Shown here in pieces: positions 58,773 to 64,000 of a DNA stretch of 64,000 bases; positions within the stretch are counted from its first letter, which is position 1, and each line of letters begins with the position of its first letter. Origin of the DNA: Manihot esculenta (taxonomy: Eukaryota > Streptophyta > Magnoliopsida > Malpighiales > Euphorbiaceae); contig NC_035173.2 in the NCBI RefSeq assembly GCF_001659605.2, positions 11,055,065 to 11,119,064 on the forward strand, in the 5' to 3' direction. A program made the position numbers and the translations under genes. Below the pieces are notes generated by a model. That model saw only the letters and a program-made list of their open reading frames with translations, had not been told where the DNA came from and searched no databases.

Positions 58773-61700
58773 GCCCCCCCGCAAGATGGAGATGCCCTAA
58801 TGTCGTGAAATCCCATCTTGGACAGTAGTGTTTGAAAATGCGCCGCACCAAGGGGTTTGGTGAACAGATCGGCGATTTGCTGCCGAGATGGCACATGCAC
58901 TGTCGAAATAAACCCTTTGGAGAGGTGATCACGTACGATATGACAATCGATCTCCAGATGCTTCGTTCTTTCGTGGAAGACCGGATTGGCTGCGATGTGC
59001 TGTGCTGCTTGATTGTCGCAGTGCAAGGGAATAGGAAGTACTGGTTCGACATGGAAGTCCTGTAATAGATAAGTAATCCATTTAAGTTCACATACTGTTG
59101 CTGCCATACTTCTGTACTCGGCTTCGGCTGATGATCTGCTAACGGTATTTTGTTTTTTTGTTTTCCAGGAGATCAAGGATTGTCCGAGGAAAACGCAGTA
59201 GCCGGTGAGTGATTTTCTGGTCAGCGGGCAAGACGCCCAATCTGCGTCGGAGAAAGCTCGGATCTTGAAGTTATTTTGGGTTGGGAAAAAGAGGCCTCGT
59301 GATGGATGGCCTTTCAAGTATCGGAGTACATGGAGAGCCGCATCCCAGTGTTGCTGTCGAGGCTGCTGCATGAACTGACTGAGGTGCTGCGTTGCGTATG
59401 AGATGTCCGGCCTGGTAACTCCGAGGTAAAGTAGCTTACCTACTAGTCTGCGGTATTTGTCTGGATCTGTCAAAACCGGTCCTGTTGTATTATCTAGTTT
59501 AAGCCCTTGTGGTAGAGGGAAGTTAGATGTGTTAGCATGCATAAAGCCTGCTTCTTGGAGAATATCTAACACATATTTCTTTTGGTGAAGGAAAAGGCCA
59601 ACTTCAGAACGTGCAACCTCCAGTCCGAGGAAATATTTGACATAACCCAAATCTTTAATGGTGAAAAGTTTGTCAAGGTATGTTTTTACATTTACTATGT
59701 CTTCCTCTGAATTTCCTGCTATGAGTATGTCATCAACATAAACGAGCAAAGTTAAAAACCTGTCGTTTTGTGTTTTTGTGAATAGGCAGTGATCAAAAGA
59801 AGATTGTGTGAATCCGTACTGCTTCAAAGAATTTGTGAGTTCTTTATTCCACATTCTCCCTGCTTGTTTAAGACCGTAGATGCTTTTAATAAGTTTGCAT
59901 ACTTGACCTGATTGGGCTTTGTCATAGCCTTCTGGGGGTAACATATATAAGTCTTCATCTATATGACCATGTAGGTAGGCGTTGTTGATGTCTAACTGAT
60001 GCACTGGCCACCTTTTGGTGGTGGCTATAGCTAGGAACATTCTCACAGTAACTAGTTTAGCGACTGGAGAAAAGTTATCAGTATAGTCAATTCCAGGCCG
60101 TTGGTGAAAACCTTTGGCCACCAATCTGGCTTTAAATCTGTCAACAGATCCATCTGGCCGATGCTTGATTTTGTAAACCCATTTAGAAGTAATGGCTTTT
60201 TTTCCTTTTGGTAGGCTAGTCAAATACTAAGTATTATTTAGCTCTAGTGCACTTAGCTCATCCTGCATAGCTTGCACCCATCTGTTGTCCTCTTTTGCTT
60301 GAAGATATGACTTAGGTTCATGAAACATAGATATGTTTGCCACAAAACTCAAGTAATGAGGTGTAAAGGTAGGTTCGGAAATGAAACAGGATAAGCTATT
60401 AGGAGATTTACCTGAGATATTGGGGGATACACCAGGATTATTAGTATGTATGGACGTTGCAATAAAGTCATTTAGCCATCTAGGTTTAGTTGGTAATCTT
60501 GTGCTTCTCCTTATTGGCATTGTATCTGTGTTTTCTTCAGTGTCTTCTGCTGAGATGTCTAGTGATTCAGATGTGATGGGGGCTTCCTCTGCATATGTTG
60601 AGTCTGTGGTTGTTGGGGTTTCATGGGGATGAATGTCTCTGGAAGGACTGTGGGTATGTATTTGGGGTGATACTGCTAACTCAGGTTCTGGGATTGGGTT
60701 TGGTAAAACTGTTTTGGGAAGTTCATGAGTGTCCTGGGTTTTGAAGGGAAAAATGGTTTCATGAAATATGACATCTCTAGAAATTAGGGTTTTGTTAAGA
60801 TCAAAGCATAGACCTTATAGGCTTTCATTCCAGGGATATACCCAAGGAAGACACTCTTAAAGGCTCTTTCTTCAAACTTTGTTTTGTGGGGCAATGTGTT
60901 GGTTGCAAAACATAGACAACCAAAAGTTTTAAGTAGGTGAAGGTTGGGGGCTTCTTTATGTAGGCGAAAATAAGGAGTTTCCCAGTTGATCGCTGAGCTA
61001 GGAAGTCTGTTAATGATGTGGGTAGCTGTAAGTATGGATTCACCCCAGAACCTTTTGGGTAGATTTGACTGGAACATCAAAGCCCTTGCAACTTGTAACA
61101 AATGTTTGTGTTTTCTTTCTACTACTCTATTTTGTTGTGGAGTGTATGGACATGATTTCTGATGAATGATGCCTTTTTCTTTCAACCATTTGCTGCAATC
61201 TTGATTCACGAATTCTGTCCCATTGTCTGTCCTTAATTGTTTCACTGTTTTGTGAAATTGATTGTGAATCATAGCCATGAATTCCTTCAATACAGAAAAT
61301 ACAGATTGTTTGTGTTGTAGTAGATATGTCCATGTGGCTCTAGTGTAGTCATCAACTATAGTCAGTACATATCTTGTATTTGAGATTGAAAGTACTGAAT
61401 ACGGGCCCCACAGATCCACATGGATTAATTCAAAAGATGCTTCAGTGGTAATTTTGCTTTTATTGAAACTCAACCTTTGCTGTTTTGCAATGGGGCAAAT
61501 GGTGCACACATAGGAATCACAATCACTAGCCTGTATTACATTTAGATGCAACAACTTATTTCTGGACACATGCCCCAATCTTCTATGCCATACTTCATAT
61601 TTGTTTTGATGTTGCTGAGATGCTAACACTGTGTTGACTATCTTCAATTTGTTTCCTGGATGGCTAAATGATTCTTTATTTAGTCTGTATAATCCTTGGT

Positions 61701-63138
61701 GCATCCTCCCAATTGCCAGTGGTTTTTTAGTCACTAGGTCCTGCAAAACACATTGGTCATGAAAAAATTGTAGGGTAAATTTATCTGATTGTGTTATTTG
61801 ACTTACAGACAGTAGATTGTGCTTAAAAGTGGGTATATATAGTACATTCAATAGTTGTATGTTGTGGTTGAGATACACTGTTCCAATTTTGGTTATGGCC
61901 TTCATACTGCCATCGGGTAAGGTAACAAAACTTGGCTTGGTTAGAATTCTGTGGTTTGAGAAAAAAGATAGGTCATTACACATATGAGCTGTGGCGCCTG
62001 TATCTATGATCCATTCTCCCATAGTTTCAGTCTTAAAAGCATTAGAGTAACAGTAGGGTGAAGACATACCTGCAAAGCCAGTATAATTTGCACAATTAGC
62101 CTCAATACTGTTTGTGGTACCTTGGCCATGATTCTTCATGTACTTCATCATTTCCTGCATCAATGCTTCCATATTCCAGTCTGTTTTATTTTGAATATAA
62201 CTGTCATCACAATTCAGGGGTGTCTCATACACATGAGCTGCAATGCTGCCTTTCTCTTTAATCTTTTTCTGCTTGAGTTCATTGAACCATTCTGGATATC
62301 CGTTGAGTTTGAAACAAGTTTCCTTTACATGTCCCGTGGCCTTGCAGTAGGTACAGATTCTGCCCTCCTTCTTCTTGTACTGGTTTTTCCATGCCCTATC
62401 TCTATTGATCTCTGGAACTTTTGCTATCATAGCGCTATTTCTAGATTCTTCACCTTGAGCTTCTCTCTGTTTTTCAATTCTAAGTATCATAGAGTAAGCT
62501 TTGTTAACACTAGGTAAGGGTTCCATAATGAGTATTTGATTTCTCACATGGTCATATGTTTCGTTTAGGCCCATCAAGAATTGCATCAGTTTATGTTTGC
62601 TTTCCATATCGGCAAATATCTTTGCCGCACCACAGTCACACACTGGAATTGGTTCTAAACATGCATATTCATCCCATAATTTCTTCAATTTTGTGTAATA
62701 CATCATGATATTGTTGTTTGCTTGACTGACATTACTGATTTCCTTCATTAATTGGTACATTAGGGGGCCATTACTATCCCCGAATCTTTCTTTTAATTCT
62801 TCCCATAGTTCATAGGCGTTAGTAGCATAAAGGAAAGCCTCAGCTAAATCTTTTGTGAGAGCATTTAAAATCCAGGACATTACCATATTGTCTGCTTTCT
62901 GCCATTCTTCATAATTTTTGTCATCTTGTTCTGGCATTTTGCATTTTCCATTTATGAATCCTAGCTTGTCTTTTGCCTTCAATGCGATGACCATTGATCT
63001 GCTCCAGGTTAGGTAATTGTTCCCGTTCAGAGGGGAGCTGACCAGGGTCATATTGGGGGAATCAGAATTCTGCAATTTGATCATCTTCTCTCCGTTGTCA
63101 GTGATTCTTGGTATAGCTTCTTCAGCAATTTGTGCCAT
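58760..63138 (-). pseudogene. gag-pol of the copia element, broken twice
   Basis: One frame starts at ATG 63138. The first 784 codons hold gag, a zinc knuckle C-TYC-KATGH-VKETC (residues 262-275), protease with DTG at about 379, and integrase with WHRRLGH, HVDLWGP, RTDNGTEF and the catalytic glutamate region. A single frameshift near 60800 ends this frame just after FLGYIPGMKAYKVY. Pol resumes in another frame (PRRSTR-like linker, 60520-60227) and meets a TAG at 60224-60226 where the context and relatives would have tryptophan. The last part (60223-58760) holds RT with VYVDDILIAG (YVDD about residue 163) and RNase H with FSDADWASCP and SSAEAEYRS. As it stands it could make Gag to integrase but not RT. 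Confidence 0.93.
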
Positions 63139-63242
63139 TATTCCTGTTAGGTAGGGTAAACTGTATGGAAAAGAAGGGGAGGTTTCTCTCCAGATCTAGA
63201 TTTGGTAGATCTGGTTTTGGCAGGGTAGTTTACACAGGATAT

Positions 63243-63254
63243 GCTTTGATACCA
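63243..63254 (-). other. Primer-binding site of the copia element
   Basis: TGGTATCAAAGC directly follows the 5' LTR on the minus strand. It differs by one base from the plant initiator-methionine tRNA complement TGGTATCAGAGC. Confidence 0.8.
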
Positions 63255-63526
63255 TGTGAAAATAATTGTGTTTGGTAGAGGAAAAAATGTATATATTTTA
63301 TTGAATGATGATTGTGTTTATATACATGCTGAGTAACTGAAAAGTAACTGATTTGTAACAATTTTGGCTTTCTACAATATTCTGGAAGCTTCTGGGATGT
63401 GCTATAACTATAAATAAAACGGCGTTGTTTTACTTCTTCATAAACGGCGTCGTTTCCAATTCTGATATTGTGCCTCTCTTTCTCCTTCAACGACGTCGTT
63501 TGGTTCCAGTATATTAAGTCTCTTCA
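63255..63526 (-). mobile_element. 5' LTR of the copia element
   Basis: This is the upstream LTR in element sense, identical to 58501-58772 but for one base. TATAAATAAAAC-type sequence is absent on the sense strand. The three AACGACG(T/C)CGTT motifs in the first 100 bases are candidate transcription-factor sites. Confidence 0.9.
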
Positions 63527-64000
63527 GTAATTACTTAAATTATTAAACAACAAGTAACAATTAGTGTAATCTGCTAAAGAATTGCATGATTTAGCTTAAA
63601 CTCACCACGCAATTTGATTTGTTGGTTAGAATTGAATCTCTCTAATTCTTAAGACGGTTGCTAAATTAAATCCAATAGATATTCTTTGGGTTATTTATTG
63701 ACTAAGGTTAATTAGCGAACGTTTTCTAATTAATTTACACCTAAGGAGATATTGGTTATATGGAGCGTCTTCCATAACTAGAACTAATTTATTGAAATGA
63801 ATAAATATATTTTTTTCTATGATCAATTCTCACAATTGAAATGGATTCTATTTTTCAACTAGAATTTATTTGTATTGATTTTCTCTCAAGCCTTTTATTA
63901 TTATTTTTAATTGTCTCATTTTTATTTTAATTTCACCCTTCATCAAAATCTCCCTTTTTACTTGTTTATTTTTTCTAGTCATTGATTGGAGATTTTTAGT
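63527..64000. other. AT-rich DNA to the right window edge
   Basis: The right duplication GTAAT opens the segment. The rest, and its continuation to the left of the copia element (58320-58500), is moderately complex. It holds landmarks such as AAGACGGTTGCTAAATTAAATCC, CACCTAAGGAGATATTGG and GGAGCGTCTTCC, which suggest an older repeat that was the target of the copia insertion. I cannot name it. Confidence 0.5.

Larger units (their letters stand above)
58501..63526 (-). mobile_element. Young Ty1/copia element, 5.03 kb, TSD GTAAT
   Basis: The two 272-bp LTRs (58501-58772 and 63255-63526) start TGAAGAGACTTAATATAC and end ATTATTTTCACA on the minus strand. I count one difference between them, at 58561-58563 versus the same place in the other copy. 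GTAAT stands on both sides (58496-58500 and 63527-63531). The primer site TGGTATCAAAGC (63254 downwards) fits initiator-methionine tRNA with one change. Gag-pol fills the interior on the minus strand. Short LTRs and 5-kb length fit the Ale/Retrofit type. Near-identical LTRs show a recent insertion. Confidence 0.95.

Noticed and set aside
58832..59065. 77-codon + strand frame opposite copia RNase H
   Set aside because: It is a shadow of the RNase H coding strand, which contains the AEAEYRS and FTKPLG motifs.
62122..62517. 131-codon + strand frame inside the copia element
   Set aside because: It lies opposite the gag and zinc-knuckle coding strand and is a shadow of that frame.

Overview
The window is nuclear DNA of a woody eudicot. 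It is strongly AT-rich, has spliced genes with GT-AG introns, and is about half transposable elements nested in one another. A Euphorbiaceae plant (rubber tree or cassava type) would fit, but that is an impression rather than something shown here.

Only two intact host genes are visible, both on the + strand at 46-55 kb. The first is a three-exon DUF1218 gene (46101-48457, 161 aa, four membrane spans). The second is a six-exon class I formin (49615-55221, 884 aa, with signal peptide, membrane span, proline-rich FH1 and complete FH2). A third host locus at 17.4-17.9 kb is a frameshifted fragment of a G-type lectin receptor kinase gene.

The left two thirds hold copies of one old Ty3/gypsy family of the Tat type. 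It has a gag, an aspartic protease, RT-RNase H, a second RNase H, an integrase without a chromodomain, tandem repeats after pol, and an antisense reading frame before the 3' LTR. Copy D (1400-5517, minus) is partial. Copy A (7462-16651, plus) is full length but decayed. Copy B (26558-35468, plus) has lost gag. Copy C (38999 to about 42290, plus) has lost pol and its 3' LTR. A very AT-mutated solo LTR of the family sits at about 44.8-45.35 kb. None can code for a working protein set.

A second family with long LTRs (TGTAA...TTACA ends, GC-rich palindromic motifs) is present as an LTR cut by the window edge (1-1399) and as two solo LTRs with perfect 5-bp target duplications (20480-22922, GATAA; 32461-34587, GTGAC). 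The second of these lies inside copy B. Other elements are a 1.54-kb solo LTR inside copy D, a 1.82-kb near-palindromic Mutator-like element with a perfect 9-bp target duplication (17948-19770), two TRIM elements (one a three-LTR array), two copies of a short SINE-like element, and several small inverted-repeat elements.

The right end carries a young Ty1/copia element (58501-63526, minus). Its 272-bp LTRs differ at one base and it has a perfect GTAAT duplication, yet its pol is already broken by one frameshift and one nonsense codon.

The most unusual structures are the foldback Mutator-like element with internal GGCGCC palindromes, the antisense frame shared by the Tat-type copies, the triplicated polypurine-tract region of copy B, and the hypervariable tandem repeats after pol.
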